From Acinetobacter bouvetii DSM 14964 = CIP 107468 (GTDB lineage Bacteria; Pseudomonadota; Gammaproteobacteria; Pseudomonadales; Moraxellaceae), in the NCBI RefSeq assembly GCF_000368865.1, contig NZ_KB849730.1, forward strand, positions 144,544-208,543: a stretch of 64,000 nt of DNA, in the 5' to 3' direction. Position numbers and translations under genes: made by a program. This document shows positions 54,607 through 64,000 of this stretch, one piece after another (the stretch's first letter is position 1; each line of letters begins with the position of its first letter). The notes beneath the pieces were generated by a model that was not told the origin of the DNA, searched no databases, and was given only the letters and a program-made list of their open reading frames with translations.

Positions 54607-56414
54607 TGAATGACTTCATCCAATTTTGGGCCCAGCACACTCCAATTTTCAGTATTTTAATTCCGGCATTGACTGCATTTCTGCTCGTTCTATTAGGCAA
54701 TCCCGGTTCTGGCGCACTCGCTCAGGACTGGCGTCAGCCTTGGCGGCGCGGCATCAGTTTTGTATCGTCCATTCTCGGGCTGCTGACTGCCGTCAGCTAT
54801 TTGATTTTTGCCAGTTCGGGGCAAATCAGTGTTTATAATCTGGGCGAATGGGCTGCGCCATTTGGCATTGTCTTGGTGCTGGATCAGCTGTCAGCGTTCA
54901 TGCTGGTGCTGACCTATGGTTTGGCCGTGCCCATCATGTGGTACGCCAGTAAAGAATGGGACGAACGCGGGCGCTATTTCCATGCGATGTTCCATTTTCT
55001 GCTGATGGGGCTATGCGGCGCATTTCTCACCGGAGATTTATTCAACCTCTTTGTTTTCTTTGAAATCCTGCTGATGGCTTCTTATGTGCTGCTGCTGCAT
55101 GGCCAAGGCAAGGCCCGGTTTCAGCTGGGCGTACATTATGTCACCATTAACCTGCTGGCTTCTGCGCTGTTCCTGATTGGCTTAGGCCTGATTTACGGCA
55201 GTGTCGGCAGCCTGAATATGGCGGATGTTGCCCGCCTAATGCCATTATTGGAGCATGATCAGCACCGTCTGGCCGTGGCAGGCGGGCTTTTGCTTTTCGT
55301 GGTTTTCGGCATTAAAGCCGCCATGCTTCCTGTCGGGTTTTGGCTGCCAAAAACTTATGCTGTGGCTGCAACGCCAGTGGCCGCACTATTTACCATTATG
55401 ACCAAAGTCGGCATTTATGCCATTTTGCGGGTCAACGGTACAGTCTTTGATGATGAGGTCAGCCGGCAAATTCTGCAAAACTGGCTGCTGCCGATTGGCT
55501 TAATCACCTCGGTTTACGGCGTGATTGGCGCAATTGGCGCAGAACGCCTGCGCCGTTTTGTCGGTTTTATGATTTTATCCTCGATCGGCACCATCTTGAT
55601 CGCCATTTCACTGTTCAGTACGCAGGCTTGGGCAGCGGGACTGTATTATCTGGTGCACAGCACTTTGGCCGGGGCCGCTTTTTATCTGCTGTGCGGATGG
55701 ATTACCTCTCAGCGCGTTGAATTTAAAGATCATTTTAAAATTGCCCCGCAGATGAAACAGCACAAAACTGTCGCCCTCACGTACTTTATTATTGCACTGA
55801 TGATGGCTGGCCTGCCGCCATTCAGCGGTTTCCTCGGTAAAGTGTTTATTTTACAGGCGACGTCTTCATCACCGCATCAGCTGCTGATTATTTTAACGGT
55901 GCTGGCTGTCAGCCTGCTCAGCATTATTGCCATGACGCGGGTCGGTTTTATTCTGTTCTGGCGCGCCAGCAAGCCTGAAGACAACCCTGAAACCATCGCA
56001 TTCAAAGCTTATCAAGCTTTGCCCGCAGAAGCGCCGAAACGCAATGACACAGCCATCTATATCCTGCTGGCAGGATTGCTTGCCTATATGGCATGCGCCG
56101 CGCCTATTTATCAGTATGTGCTGAATACTGCGCAGCAAATCCAAAATAATGTAATGTATGAAAATGTGCTGCTGAAAAAAGATGAACATGGCGAGATAAT
56201 CAGTGTCCAGCCATTTGACCCTGAAAACCTGCCAGAAACCAAATACGGCGGAGAAACAGCAGATCCGAATGCGCATTTGATACCGCAATTAATTGCGCCT
56301 GAAACCTTGGATGGAGAACATATTTCAGAATATAAAAAGCGTCAGATACTGCAGCAAAAGCTTGAAGAAGAATCCGCTGCAGATGCTCAGCTTAAGCCCA
56401 TGGAGGCGCAATAG
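54606..56414 (+). CDS. mrpD: Mrp antiporter subunit D with long hydrophilic tail
   Basis: 602 residues, NuoM/N-like proton-pumping subunit of about 14 helices: LTGDLFNLFVFFEILLMASYVLLLHG, the GIKAAMLPVGFWLPKTYAVAATPVAALFTIMTKVGIYA block with its conserved Lys, and PPFSGFLGKVFIL. The final 85-90 residues are charged and Glu/Gln/Pro-rich (from about residue 518), longer than in most MrpD proteins, and probably lie at a membrane surface. The gene is joined to mrpC and mrpE without gaps. Confidence 0.94.
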   Translation: MNDFIQFWAQHTPIFSILIPALTAFLLVLLGNPGSGALAQDWRQPWRRGISFVSSILGLLTAVSYLIFASSGQISVYNLGEWAAPFGIVLVLDQLSAFMLVLTYGLAVPIMWYASKEWDERGRYFHAMFHFLLMGLCGAFLTGDLFNLFVFFEILLMASYVLLLHGQGKARFQLGVHYVTINLLASALFLIGLGLIYGSVGSLNMADVARLMPLLEHDQHRLAVAGGLLLFVVFGIKAAMLPVGFWLPKTYAVAATPVAALFTIMTKVGIYAILRVNGTVFDDEVSRQILQNWLLPIGLITSVYGVIGAIGAERLRRFVGFMILSSIGTILIAISLFSTQAWAAGLYYLVHSTLAGAAFYLLCGWITSQRVEFKDHFKIAPQMKQHKTVALTYFIIALMMAGLPPFSGFLGKVFILQATSSSPHQLLIILTVLAVSLLSIIAMTRVGFILFWRASKPEDNPETIAFKAYQALPAEAPKRNDTAIYILLAGLLAYMACAAPIYQYVLNTAQQIQNNVMYENVLLKKDEHGEIISVQPFDPENLPETKYGGETADPNAHLIPQLIAPETLDGEHISEYKKRQILQQKLEEESAADAQLKPMEAQ

Positions 56415-56936
56415 ATGAAAATCGCTTCAGTTTTTGAACGCTGGTTCCCTCATCCGCTGGTTTCTGTCATTGTCGGACTCAGCTGGCTGATGCTGAACCA
56501 CAGCTTAGATGCAGGCACTATTTTAATGGCGCTGATTTTGGCAGTCGGCATTCCGCGCTTGGTTCGCCCATTTATTGCGCGTACACCCAATATTGATTGG
56601 CTCCCAGCCATTCGATTATTTTTTGTGGTGCTATGGGACATCATTGTCAGCAATATCAAAGTCGCAAAATTGGTCTTGGGCCCGATGCATAAAATGCACC
56701 CAAAATGGTTTCGGATTCCCTTGGAAACACAGCATGAAGAAGTGAATACCCTATTGGCAATGATCATCACCACTACGCCAGGCACAGTGTCTGCGGGCAT
56801 TGATCAGGACCGCGGCGATATCTTAGTGCATGCTTTAAGTGCCGATGATACTGAAGCTGAAATTCAAAATATCAAAGACCGCTATGAGAAACCGCTGATG
56901 CAGATTTTCGGTGTTCAGCCAGGAGAATCATCATGA
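56415..56936 (+). CDS. mrpE: Mrp antiporter subunit E
   Basis: 173 residues with two N-terminal membrane helices and a soluble C-terminal domain. Family blocks: PHPLVSVIVGLSWLMLNHSL, FFVVLWDIIVSNIKVAKLVLGP and LLAMIITTTPGTVSAGIDQDRGDILVHAL. Begins immediately after the mrpD stop; four-base overlap with mrpF (ATGA). Confidence 0.94.
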   Translation: MKIASVFERWFPHPLVSVIVGLSWLMLNHSLDAGTILMALILAVGIPRLVRPFIARTPNIDWLPAIRLFFVVLWDIIVSNIKVAKLVLGPMHKMHPKWFRIPLETQHEEVNTLLAMIITTTPGTVSAGIDQDRGDILVHALSADDTEAEIQNIKDRYEKPLMQIFGVQPGESS

Positions 56937-57208
56937 CTATTTTGCCTTATGCGCTGGCCATCTGCTTGGGCGCTGTCACGATCTCAATGCTTTTCTGCTT
57001 AATTCGGCTGATTATCGGGCCGTCTATCGTTGACCGCTTGCTGGCCTTAGATACTCTATTTTTGAACGCAACCTGCCTCATTGTGATTTTGGAAATTTAC
57101 TGGGCCAGCACTGCCATGTTTGAAGGCGCGCTGCTGGTTGCAATGCTGGGCTTCGTTTCTACCGCCGCGCTGGCCCGTTATTTCACCACTGGCCATGTGA
57201 TTGATTAG
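56933..57208 (+). CDS. mrpF: Mrp antiporter subunit F
   Basis: 91 residues with three membrane helices and the MrpF signature GPSIVDRLLALDTLFLNATCLIVIL, ending STAALARYFTTGHVID. Overlaps the end of mrpE. Confidence 0.93.
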   Translation: MTILPYALAICLGAVTISMLFCLIRLIIGPSIVDRLLALDTLFLNATCLIVILEIYWASTAMFEGALLVAMLGFVSTAALARYFTTGHVID

Positions 57209-57219
57209 GAGAATATTCA

Positions 57220-57618
57220 ATGCAGCTCGCAATGGAAATCACCGTTTCTATTTTTCTGATTATTGGCGCTTTTTTCATGCTGGTCGGCGGCATTGGCATG
57301 GTGAGGCTGCCTGACTTGTTCATGCGCCTGCATGCCCCAACCAAATCCAGTACCTTAGGTCTAGGCAGCTTTCTAATTGCGGCCATTATTTATGCTGCCT
57401 TTCATGGGCGGCTTGGCTTTGCAGAACTGCTGCTGACTCTGCTGGCGTTTATTACTGCGCCAGTATCCGCCAATTTAATTGCACAGGCGGCATTGCATTT
57501 GCGTCTTCGCTCTATGAGCGGGGATGTGCCGGAAACCTTAAACCGCCCTTTGCCTTGGCAGCGTACCCGCCGCCGCGCATTTCACAATAAGCATGAAGAC
57601 AGCGAAAATCAGCTGTAA
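57220..57618 (+). CDS. mrpG: Mrp antiporter subunit G
   Basis: 132 residues with three membrane helices; the MrpG signature MLVGGIGMVRLPDLFMRLHAPTKSSTLGLGSFLIA is plain. Last gene of the operon. Its stop is only 11 bases from the stop of a convergent gene, and no terminator separates them, so antisense overlap at the 3' ends is likely. Confidence 0.93.
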   Translation: MQLAMEITVSIFLIIGAFFMLVGGIGMVRLPDLFMRLHAPTKSSTLGLGSFLIAAIIYAAFHGRLGFAELLLTLLAFITAPVSANLIAQAALHLRLRSMSGDVPETLNRPLPWQRTRRRAFHNKHEDSENQL

Positions 57619-57629
57619 AAAAGATAATG

Positions 57630-58274
57630 CTATTCATCGTACAAAAATAAATACATTTCTAGCGCTTCAGCACTAACTTTGTGTTGTTGCGCTAATTGGT
57701 GCATCTGAACATTGTACTGACTGTAATGTTCAAATTTATCAGATGGTTTCACATCAATTAAATTTACCAGTGTTGGCGGGCAACTCAATCTGATTAATGA
57801 CCGAGCAACTCGAATATCAAATATTAAAAAGTAATCTGAGTGCTCCAAAGCGCGCGTTGAAAAATAAAGTAATTTAGAAATATAGCTAATATTCAATCCT
57901 TTAATCGATTTTAATATTTTATATGCTTGTTGAATATTCTCCTCTTTTACATGCATAAAGGCTGACTGCATGCGCTTTACATTCTCTGAAGTATAATATT
58001 TATTTGTTCTATATGTACCATAGCCAGTATCAGCAAAGCCCCAAATCATCGTCAGTACAAAAGGGAGTTCCACCCCAACTTTATGATCAAAATAATTTTT
58101 AAAACTTTCAATCACATGCTCCCTTGAAATATCATCATCACAATAATTTTGTGCAGCACATTTCAAGTCTGGATGTAGATTACTCCAACGATTAGAATTA
58201 TATTCAAATTTGGATTTATTTAACGGATCAAGGTTTCGGATCACCAATAATTGGCACTCACTCAGATATAGCAT
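57630..58274 (-). CDS. Predicted OGG-fold (HhH-GPD-like) DNA glycosylase
   Basis: 214 residues, distinctly AT-rich beside its neighbours. Residues about 118-138 read as a helix-hairpin-helix (LKSIKGLNISYISKLLYF), followed by a loop with FDIRVARSL. Lys134 and Asp153 are 19 residues apart, the same spacing as catalytic Lys249 and Asp268 of human OGG1. A helical part with WGFADTGYGTYRTNKYY precedes it. It fits the OGG-fold glycosylase family described as 8-oxoguanine DNA glycosylase OGG fold proteins, but substrate and activity are unproven. It stands alone between the mrp operon and rbfA, with atypical base composition that suggests acquisition. No signal peptide. Confidence 0.62.
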   Translation of the reverse strand: MLYLSECQLLVIRNLDPLNKSKFEYNSNRWSNLHPDLKCAAQNYCDDDISREHVIESFKNYFDHKVGVELPFVLTMIWGFADTGYGTYRTNKYYTSENVKRMQSAFMHVKEENIQQAYKILKSIKGLNISYISKLLYFSTRALEHSDYFLIFDIRVARSLIRLSCPPTLVNLIDVKPSDKFEHYSQYNVQMHQLAQQHKVSAEALEMYLFLYDE

Positions 58275-58313
58275 TTTTAAGATCCCTCACTATTTTATCT
58301 AATTATAAGTCAT

Positions 58314-58341
58314 AAAAAAGCCGCCCGAAGGCGGCTTTTTT
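58314..58341 (-). terminator. Terminator after rbfA
   Basis: GCCGCC-CGAA-GGCGGC (58320-58335) with U-run on the minus strand; it ends the rimP-nusA-infB-rbfA unit. It also carries a T-run on the plus strand. Confidence 0.9.
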
Positions 58342-58357
58342 ATTGTCCTAGCAGGAC

Positions 58358-58762
58358 TTATTCTTCATCTTTTTTTGCATCTTCAGGAGGCAAGTCCTTC
58401 ACTGCTTCTGCAATCAGGCCAAACATATAGTTGCCATAGGCATTGGTTTTGTCGTAGTGGAAACGCAAACGCGGCGTTATACGTGTCTTGATGCTGCGGC
58501 TAAGCTCATGACGCAAGAAACCTGATGCCTTGTTCAAGACCTCTAAAGTTTCTTTATTCGCCGCTTCGCTTTGCTCATCACCTAATTCACGTCCCATCAC
58601 AGTGACATAAACTTCAGCATAACCCAAGTCTGGACTGACTTTCACCGCAGAGATGGTCACTAGGCCACCTAAACGCGGATCTTTGAGTTCCTGGCGGATC
58701 AGTTCAGACAACTCGCGCTGAACTGTATCTGCCATACGCTTAAGACGCTGACTACCCGCCAT
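58358..58762 (-). CDS. rbfA: Ribosome-binding factor A
   Basis: 134 residues, KH-like fold: RLKRMADTVQRELSELIRQELKDPRLGGLVTISAVKVSPDLGYAEVYVTV and the acidic tail. RbfA binds the 30S subunit during late 16S rRNA maturation. Its ATG overlaps the infB stop by one base (TAATG), so translation is coupled. truB, which usually follows in E. coli, is absent here. Confidence 0.96.
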   Translation of the reverse strand: MAGSQRLKRMADTVQRELSELIRQELKDPRLGGLVTISAVKVSPDLGYAEVYVTVMGRELGDEQSEAANKETLEVLNKASGFLRHELSRSIKTRITPRLRFHYDKTNAYGNYMFGLIAEAVKDLPPEDAKKDEE

Positions 58763-61473
58763 TAAAGACTCCGTTTAATCAATTGAACGTCATACACTTC
58801 AATCTTATCTTGAACTTTGATGTCTTTGTAGCCTTTAACAGCCAGGCCGCATTCCATGCCGGCGCGAACTTCTTCAACCACTTCTTTATAACGGCGAAGA
58901 GATTCAAGCTCACCCTGGAATACAACAACATCATCACGCAATACACGGATTGGCTTGTTGCGGTGCAGCATGCCTTCCAGCACCATACAGCCTGCTGCCG
59001 CGCCGAATTTGCTTGAGTGGAACACTTCACGCACTTCAGCAACACCCAGAATTGTTTCACGGTGTTCTGGCGCAAGCTTGCCGCTCATTGCCGCTTTCAC
59101 GTCATCAATCAATTCATAAATGATTGAGTAGTAACGGATATCAATGCCGTCTGCATCTGCTTTTTGACGCGCAGTTGTATCTGCACGGACGTTAAAGCCA
59201 AGAAGCACAGCTTCTGAAGATTCAGCCAATGTCACGTCAGACTCAGTAATCGCACCGACACCTGAACTGATGACGCGCACTTTCACTTCATCTGTTGCAA
59301 GCTCAGCCAGCGCAACATGCAATGCTTCTAAAGTACCGCGCACGTCAGTCTTAAGAACCACATTCACGATAGGCACATCTTTCTTGCCCATAGATGCCAT
59401 AAGGTTTTCAAGACGCATTGCGCTTTGACGCTCAAGACGTTTCTGGCGTTCACGGTCCATACGCGCATCGGCAACTTCACGCGCTTTTTTCTCATCATCA
59501 ACGACAAGAACTTCATCACCCGCCATCGGCGCTTCTGGAAGGCCAAGGATTTCTACAGGAATTGAAGGGCCCGCTGATTTGATGCGCTGACCGTTTTCAT
59601 CTGTCATTGCACGAACACGGCCATAAGATGAACCGGCAAGAACCAAGTCACCTACTTTCAAAGTACCGTTTTGAACCAGGATAGACGTGACCGCACCGCG
59701 GCCTTTGTCTACGCGCGCTTCAATAACAACACCTTGCGCTGCGCCTTCTTCAGATGCTTTCAGTTCCAGCATTTCAGCTTGGATAGAAATCAAATCAAGC
59801 AGCTCATCGATTCCCATGCCTGAATGCGCAGAAACCATGGCAACAGGAACATCGCCGCCCCATTGTTCAGGCACGATCTGCTTCGCAGTCAATTCATTCA
59901 ATACGCGGTCTGGATCAGCAGACTCTTTATCCATTTTATTGATTGCAACAATAATTGGCGTACCTGCAGCGCGGGCATGATCAATCGCTTCAGCAGTTTG
60001 CGGCATAACACCGTCATCCGCCGCTACAACCAGCACCACGATATCTGTCGCTTTCGCGCCGCGTGAACGCATTGCAGTAAATGCCGCATGTCCCGGAGTA
60101 TCCAAGAAAGTAATAATGCCTTTCTCAGTTTTCACATGGTACGCGCCAATATGCTGTGTAATACCGCCCGCTTCGCCTGCAGCCACTTTAGTGCGGCGGA
60201 TCCGGTCAAGCAGCGACGTTTTACCATGGTCAACGTGACCCATTATAGTCACTACTGGAGGACGCGTCGTTTGCGCGCCGCGCGCTTCTTCAGCAGCTTC
60301 CAACAAGTTGTCTTCAGCTTGCGTATCAGATACACGAACCGGGTTATGGCCCATTTCCTCAACAACCAGCGCTGCAATATCTTGCTCAATCGCTTGGTTC
60401 TGCGTTACCAGCTCACCCATTTTCATCAGTGACTTGATAACTTCACGGACCTTAACCGCCATTTTTTGCGCAAGGTCAGCAACAACAATCGTTTCACCGA
60501 TTTCTACATCATACACTTGCTTTTTAACTGGTTTTTCAAAGCCATGCTTGTTTGCCTGGCTTGTTTTCAAACCGCGTTTATGCTGATTGTGGCTGAAAGA
60601 TTGCTCTTCTTGACCGCGGCGGCCGCCTTTTTTCGGCGAACGCGTATTCGTGGTGTTGCCGCCGCGCTTGATTTCACGGTCTTCTTTGGCAAATGAATCT
60701 TCATAAGCCTGGCCTACAAGGCCTGCGGCTAATGGAGAATCATCTACAACACGAATGGTTGCAGTGGTATCTTCAGACGTATACTTAGACGCCATCTGAC
60801 GCATTTGCTCAAGCGTACGCTGCTGCGCTTCTTCAGCCGCTTTACGGCGCACTGCTTCTTCAGTCGCTTTCAGCTGCGCAGTCTGCGCTTCACGCGCTTT
60901 CTTCTGCTCAGCAGTCTCAGTCACTTTAACCACTTGCTTCACAATTGGCTTATTGTTTGACTTGCGCTTCACCACAACTGCAGCTTTAGGCACTTCCTGC
61001 TTCGCAGTTTCCTGCTTGGCTGCAGCGCGCATAGCTTCAAGCGCCTGCTTAGCTTTAGAGTCACCCTGTTTTGGCGCTTCTTGCTGCGCTGCAGAAGACG
61101 GGCTTGCCGCTTCTTCACGCGCTTTTTGGTCTGCCTGCGCTTTAGCCAAAGCTTCAGCTTTAATCTGTTCTGGATCAGGCTTGGTAAACGTATGCTTCTT
61201 GCGAACTTCTACGTTAATGGTTTTCGCCTTACCTGATGTACTTGCTACTTTAGCTGTACTGGTCGTTTTACGTTTCAACGTGATTTTTCCTGCGTGTCCA
61301 TCGTCTTGACCATGAACTTTCTTCAAATGGTTGACGAGTACATTTTGTTGTTCGGCGGTAATAATGTCATCAGCTTTACCTTGCGGCAAACCTGCATCAC
61401 GAACCTGTTCCAGCAGCTTCTCAACCGGGGTACCCACGCTGAGCGCCAACTCTTTAATCGACTTGTCCGTCAT
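58762..61473 (-). CDS. infB: Translation initiation factor IF-2
   Basis: 903 residues. An N-terminal IF2_N-like domain, a long Lys/Ala/Gln-rich low-complexity stretch (about residues 60-270), a second IF2_N domain ([22 protein letters not shown]), the G domain with [20 protein letters not shown] and NKMD, and the C-terminal domains that bind fMet-tRNA. It brings initiator tRNA to the 30S subunit. Internal starts giving short isoforms are known in E. coli and could occur here. It lies ten bases after nusA and overlaps rbfA. Confidence 0.97.
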   Translation of the reverse strand: MTDKSIKELALSVGTPVEKLLEQVRDAGLPQGKADDIITAEQQNVLVNHLKKVHGQDDGHAGKITLKRKTTSTAKVASTSGKAKTINVEVRKKHTFTKPDPEQIKAEALAKAQADQKAREEAASPSSAAQQEAPKQGDSKAKQALEAMRAAAKQETAKQEVPKAAVVVKRKSNNKPIVKQVVKVTETAEQKKAREAQTAQLKATEEAVRRKAAEEAQQRTLEQMRQMASKYTSEDTTATIRVVDDSPLAAGLVGQAYEDSFAKEDREIKRGGNTTNTRSPKKGGRRGQEEQSFSHNQHKRGLKTSQANKHGFEKPVKKQVYDVEIGETIVVADLAQKMAVKVREVIKSLMKMGELVTQNQAIEQDIAALVVEEMGHNPVRVSDTQAEDNLLEAAEEARGAQTTRPPVVTIMGHVDHGKTSLLDRIRRTKVAAGEAGGITQHIGAYHVKTEKGIITFLDTPGHAAFTAMRSRGAKATDIVVLVVAADDGVMPQTAEAIDHARAAGTPIIVAINKMDKESADPDRVLNELTAKQIVPEQWGGDVPVAMVSAHSGMGIDELLDLISIQAEMLELKASEEGAAQGVVIEARVDKGRGAVTSILVQNGTLKVGDLVLAGSSYGRVRAMTDENGQRIKSAGPSIPVEILGLPEAPMAGDEVLVVDDEKKAREVADARMDRERQKRLERQSAMRLENLMASMGKKDVPIVNVVLKTDVRGTLEALHVALAELATDEVKVRVISSGVGAITESDVTLAESSEAVLLGFNVRADTTARQKADADGIDIRYYSIIYELIDDVKAAMSGKLAPEHRETILGVAEVREVFHSSKFGAAAGCMVLEGMLHRNKPIRVLRDDVVVFQGELESLRRYKEVVEEVRAGMECGLAVKGYKDIKVQDKIEVYDVQLIKRSL

Positions 61474-61483
61474 ATATTACCTC

Positions 61484-62968
61484 CTAGTTAAACCATGATT
61501 CGCGCGCTTTCATAATCAGTTGACCTGCTTTTTCTGCGCCCAAGCCTTCAATATCTTCGATATCGTCGGTGGCTTGGTCAGCCAAGTCATCTACTGTGAT
61601 TACACCGCGGGCAGCAAGCGCATACGCGATCTCTTGAGTCATTCCTTCCATTGCAGCAAGTTCAGGACTCGGCTCTTGAATGTTTTCCTGCTGTTTCAAT
61701 GCATCCGCCAATGCGACTTCTTTCGCACGGCTTTGCAGCAATTCAACAGTTTCAGCATCCAGTTCAATTTCATCGAATGTTTCCGCTGGAACATAAGCAA
61801 CTTCTTCGACTGAAGTGAAGCCCATTTCCACCAGCGCCATCGCGAGGTCTTCTTCAATATCCAGACGTGTTACAAACATGTCTAAATACTGCTGCGCTTC
61901 ATTTTGCTGACGTGCGTGATACTCATCTTCCAGCATCATGTTCAGCTTGTAGCCCGTCAATTCAGATGCTAAACGCACATTTTGACCTTGAGAGCCAATC
62001 GCGCGCGCCAGCTGATCGCTGGCAGCGAAGATGATGTCAGCAGTACGCTCTTCTTCATCAATCACAATGCCGGATACATCCGCAGGCTCTAAAGCGCTGG
62101 CGATGTACTGCGCAGCATCATCAGACCACACCACAACATCAATACGCTCGCCATTCAGTTCCTGCTGAACCGCCTGGATACGCGTACCGCGCATGCCGAT
62201 ACATGCGCCCACTGGGTCAATGCGGTGATCGTTGGTTTTCACCGCGATTTTAGCACGGACGCCAGGCTGACGCGCAGCCGCTTTGATTTCAATGATTTCT
62301 TCAGAAATTTCAGGAATTTCCTTTTTCATCAAAGCAATCAGCATTTCAGGCTTAGCACGCGACAATAATAATTGAGCGCCGCGGCCTTCACGGTTAACGC
62401 TGTAAAGAATCGCATTGACACGCTGTTTAGGACGCAAAATTTCTTTTGGAATCATTTCCTCGCGTGCAAGATAGGCTTCAGCATTATCACCTAAGTCAAT
62501 AATGAAGCCGTCTTTAGTCTGCTTCTTCACTTCGCCGTAAATCAGCTCACCGACTTTAGATTCATAAGCATCGGCAATTAATGCGCGCTCTGCTTCACGA
62601 ATCTTCTGCACGATAACCTGCTTCGCAATCTGCGCAGCGATACGGCCGAAATCAATCGATTCAACTTCAAGTTCACGGATATCGCCAATGGACCATTTTG
62701 CAGGATCAACATCAGAAATCGCATCCTGGCAAGCAGGCATTTCATGATCTTCATCCGCCACCACTTCCCATTGACGGAATGTGCTGTAGTCACCTGTACG
62801 GCGGTCGATTTCTACGCGAAGGCGCGCTTCTTCAGAATTTGTGCCTTCATAGAATTTCTTTTTAGTCGCGGCAACCAGAGCTTGTTCAAGCGCTTCAAAA
62901 ATTGCATCGCGACTTACACCTTTTTCGTTACTAACCGTTTCTACTACGGTAAGAATTTCACGTGCCAT
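61484..62968 (-). CDS. nusA: Transcription elongation/termination factor NusA
   Basis: 494 residues: N-terminal RNA-polymerase-binding domain (ILTVVETVSNEKGVSRDAIFEALE), S1 domain (VGELIYGEVKKQTKDGFIIDLGDNAEAYLAREEM), two KH domains (GACIGMRGTRIQAV, AIGSQGQNVRLASELTGYKLNMML) and two acidic repeats at the end. It modulates pausing, termination and antitermination. In the metY-rimP-nusA-infB order, like E. coli. Confidence 0.97.
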   Translation of the reverse strand: MAREILTVVETVSNEKGVSRDAIFEALEQALVAATKKKFYEGTNSEEARLRVEIDRRTGDYSTFRQWEVVADEDHEMPACQDAISDVDPAKWSIGDIRELEVESIDFGRIAAQIAKQVIVQKIREAERALIADAYESKVGELIYGEVKKQTKDGFIIDLGDNAEAYLAREEMIPKEILRPKQRVNAILYSVNREGRGAQLLLSRAKPEMLIALMKKEIPEISEEIIEIKAAARQPGVRAKIAVKTNDHRIDPVGACIGMRGTRIQAVQQELNGERIDVVVWSDDAAQYIASALEPADVSGIVIDEEERTADIIFAASDQLARAIGSQGQNVRLASELTGYKLNMMLEDEYHARQQNEAQQYLDMFVTRLDIEEDLAMALVEMGFTSVEEVAYVPAETFDEIELDAETVELLQSRAKEVALADALKQQENIQEPSPELAAMEGMTQEIAYALAARGVITVDDLADQATDDIEDIEGLGAEKAGQLIMKARESWFN

Positions 62969-62991
62969 AAGTCACCTATTCGTTCAGATTC

Positions 62992-63528
62992 TTATTTATT
63001 GAATGAATCTTGGTAGATTAAATTTGCTTTATCAATATTGTGACTGTCGATTTCCAGCACTTGCTGCTTTTCAACTTCAACCTGAATCATTTCATTTTCA
63101 AGGTCAACGGCCACAAGTTTTGCCTGGAATTTACGGCGGTTATCTACAGCACTGATAAGGCGCAATGCAACCTGCTGACCAATATAGCCGGTCATTTGCT
63201 CCAGCTTATAGAATGGGCGGTCCCAGCCTGGAGATGATACTTCCAGCGCATATTCACCGGAAATCGGATCATGCACATCCAGCATCGCGCCCACTTGCTG
63301 CGTCACGCGCACGCAATCCTGAACGCCAATACCGCGGCCCAGCTCTTCTTCGCCTTCTTCATTGATGATTGGCGCAGCGTTTTCATCTACCGGCTTGTCG
63401 ATATAAATACGCAATAGCGAGCGCTTGCCTTGCGGCACAAAATCAATGCCCCAGAGCTCTACATTACATGCCTGCACAGCGGGTGCAATTAAGTCCTGAA
63501 GTGCTTGAGTTTTATTTGATAGCTTCAT
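62992..63528 (-). CDS. rimP: Ribosome maturation factor RimP
   Basis: 178 residues, RimP/YhbC family: [56 protein letters not shown] and [19 protein letters not shown]. It is needed for 30S assembly. First protein gene of the nusA-infB operon. The block [20 protein letters not shown] between the motifs is slightly longer than in E. coli. Confidence 0.95.
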   Translation of the reverse strand: MKLSNKTQALQDLIAPAVQACNVELWGIDFVPQGKRSLLRIYIDKPVDENAAPIINEEGEEELGRGIGVQDCVRVTQQVGAMLDVHDPISGEYALEVSSPGWDRPFYKLEQMTGYIGQQVALRLISAVDNRRKFQAKLVAVDLENEMIQVEVEKQQVLEIDSHNIDKANLIYQDSFNK

Positions 63529-63649
63529 TTACTCTCGTCAAAATTATGAGATTTGATGGCCGGAATGACCACTGCAGACCAATGCCAGCTATTGTAGTCG
63601 TAAAATATGGCAATTTGACCAAATTTATGCCAGTACTACGCAATAGCCA

Positions 63650-63673
63650 ATAAAAAAGGGCGTAAATCGCCCC
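63650..63673 (-). terminator. Hairpin between tRNA-fMet and rimP
   Basis: GGGCG (63658-63662) pairs with CGCCC (63668-63672); on the minus strand the stem is followed by TTTTTT. It could separate tRNA from rimP transcription or act as an attenuator. Confidence 0.65.
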
Positions 63674-63704
63674 AATTGTGCACAGAAAACCATAGTCCAC
63701 TGTG

Positions 63705-63730
63705 CAAAAAGGCCCACCTAGTTGTGAGCC
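63705..63730 (-). terminator. Terminator-like hairpin just after tRNA-fMet
   Basis: GGCCCAC (63711-63717) and GTGAGCC (63724-63730) pair with one mismatch, followed on the minus strand by TTTTT. Two hairpins in a row lie downstream of the tRNAs. Confidence 0.6.
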
Positions 63731-63743
63731 TCTTTTAGAAACT

Positions 63744-63820
<77 letters not shown>

Positions 63821-63909
63821 TCAACGTGCAAAAATTATATACAAATTGCCAATCATTTTCAATGAAAACTGATCAACTGTACCCGATTAAGTTGCACCTT
63901 AATCAGAAT

Positions 63910-63986
<77 letters not shown>

Positions 63987-64000
63987 TCAATATGCAAAAA

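Overview
The window reads as a chromosomal segment of an Acinetobacter species (Moraxellaceae, Gammaproteobacteria), probably not A. baumannii itself. The evidence is a fatty acyl-CoA reductase of the Acr1 type, a six-gene Mrp antiporter operon with fused A and B subunits, a dcw start (rsmH-ftsL-ftsI-murE-murF-mraY) with no mraZ, and the order ponA / pilMNOPQ-aroKB-SPOR protein-gltBD. It is mostly core genome. No insertion sequence, prophage or CRISPR array was seen.

Layout. 1-2 kb: 3' end of spoT, ridA, then bfd (under a Fur box) and a bacterioferritin that has lost most ferroxidase ligands. 2-5.3 kb: an AT-rich type IV pilin locus with tfpZ, an extra pilin, a beta-lactamase-fold hydrolase with a pilin-like N-terminal helix, and pilA; both pilins have sigma-54-like promoters. 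5.3-9 kb: lemA with two TPM-domain genes, and a predicted metal-dependent hydrolase. 9-23.3 kb: one long minus-strand run, pilM-N-O-P-Q, aroK, aroB, SPOR gene, gltB, gltD. 23.4-26 kb: divergent ponA. 26-34 kb: rlmA-like gene and the dcw cluster. 34-38 kb: VOC protein, two tandem sulfate-binding proteins, a small exported protein. 38-40.3 kb: gltX, tRNA-Ala, tRNA-Glu and a zinc-ribbon membrane protein. 40.3-47 kb: czcD, a Sel1 protein, ettA, metY, acr1. 47.3-51 kb: hisIE, an FBH1-like helicase and a degenerate COG3950-type ATPase. 51.4-57.6 kb: mrp operon. 57.6-58.3 kb: an AT-rich gene predicted to have an OGG glycosylase fold. 58.4-64 kb: two tandem initiator tRNAs, rimP, nusA, infB, rbfA (the metY-nusA-infB arrangement known from E. 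coli).

How the parts fit. pilMNOPQ builds the inner-membrane alignment complex and outer-membrane secretin for the pilus whose subunits are encoded at 3-5 kb. ponA, the dcw genes and the SPOR protein serve cell-wall synthesis and division. gltBD, gltX and tRNA-Glu cluster around glutamate. The two sulfate-binding proteins and metY touch sulfur uptake and assimilation.

The best candidates for something undescribed are the helicase/ATPase pair at 48-51 kb, the hydrolase with a pilin-like helix at 3.3-4.5 kb, and the isolated OGG-fold gene at 57.6 kb. All identifications rest on reading the sequence and on family knowledge; no database search was run.
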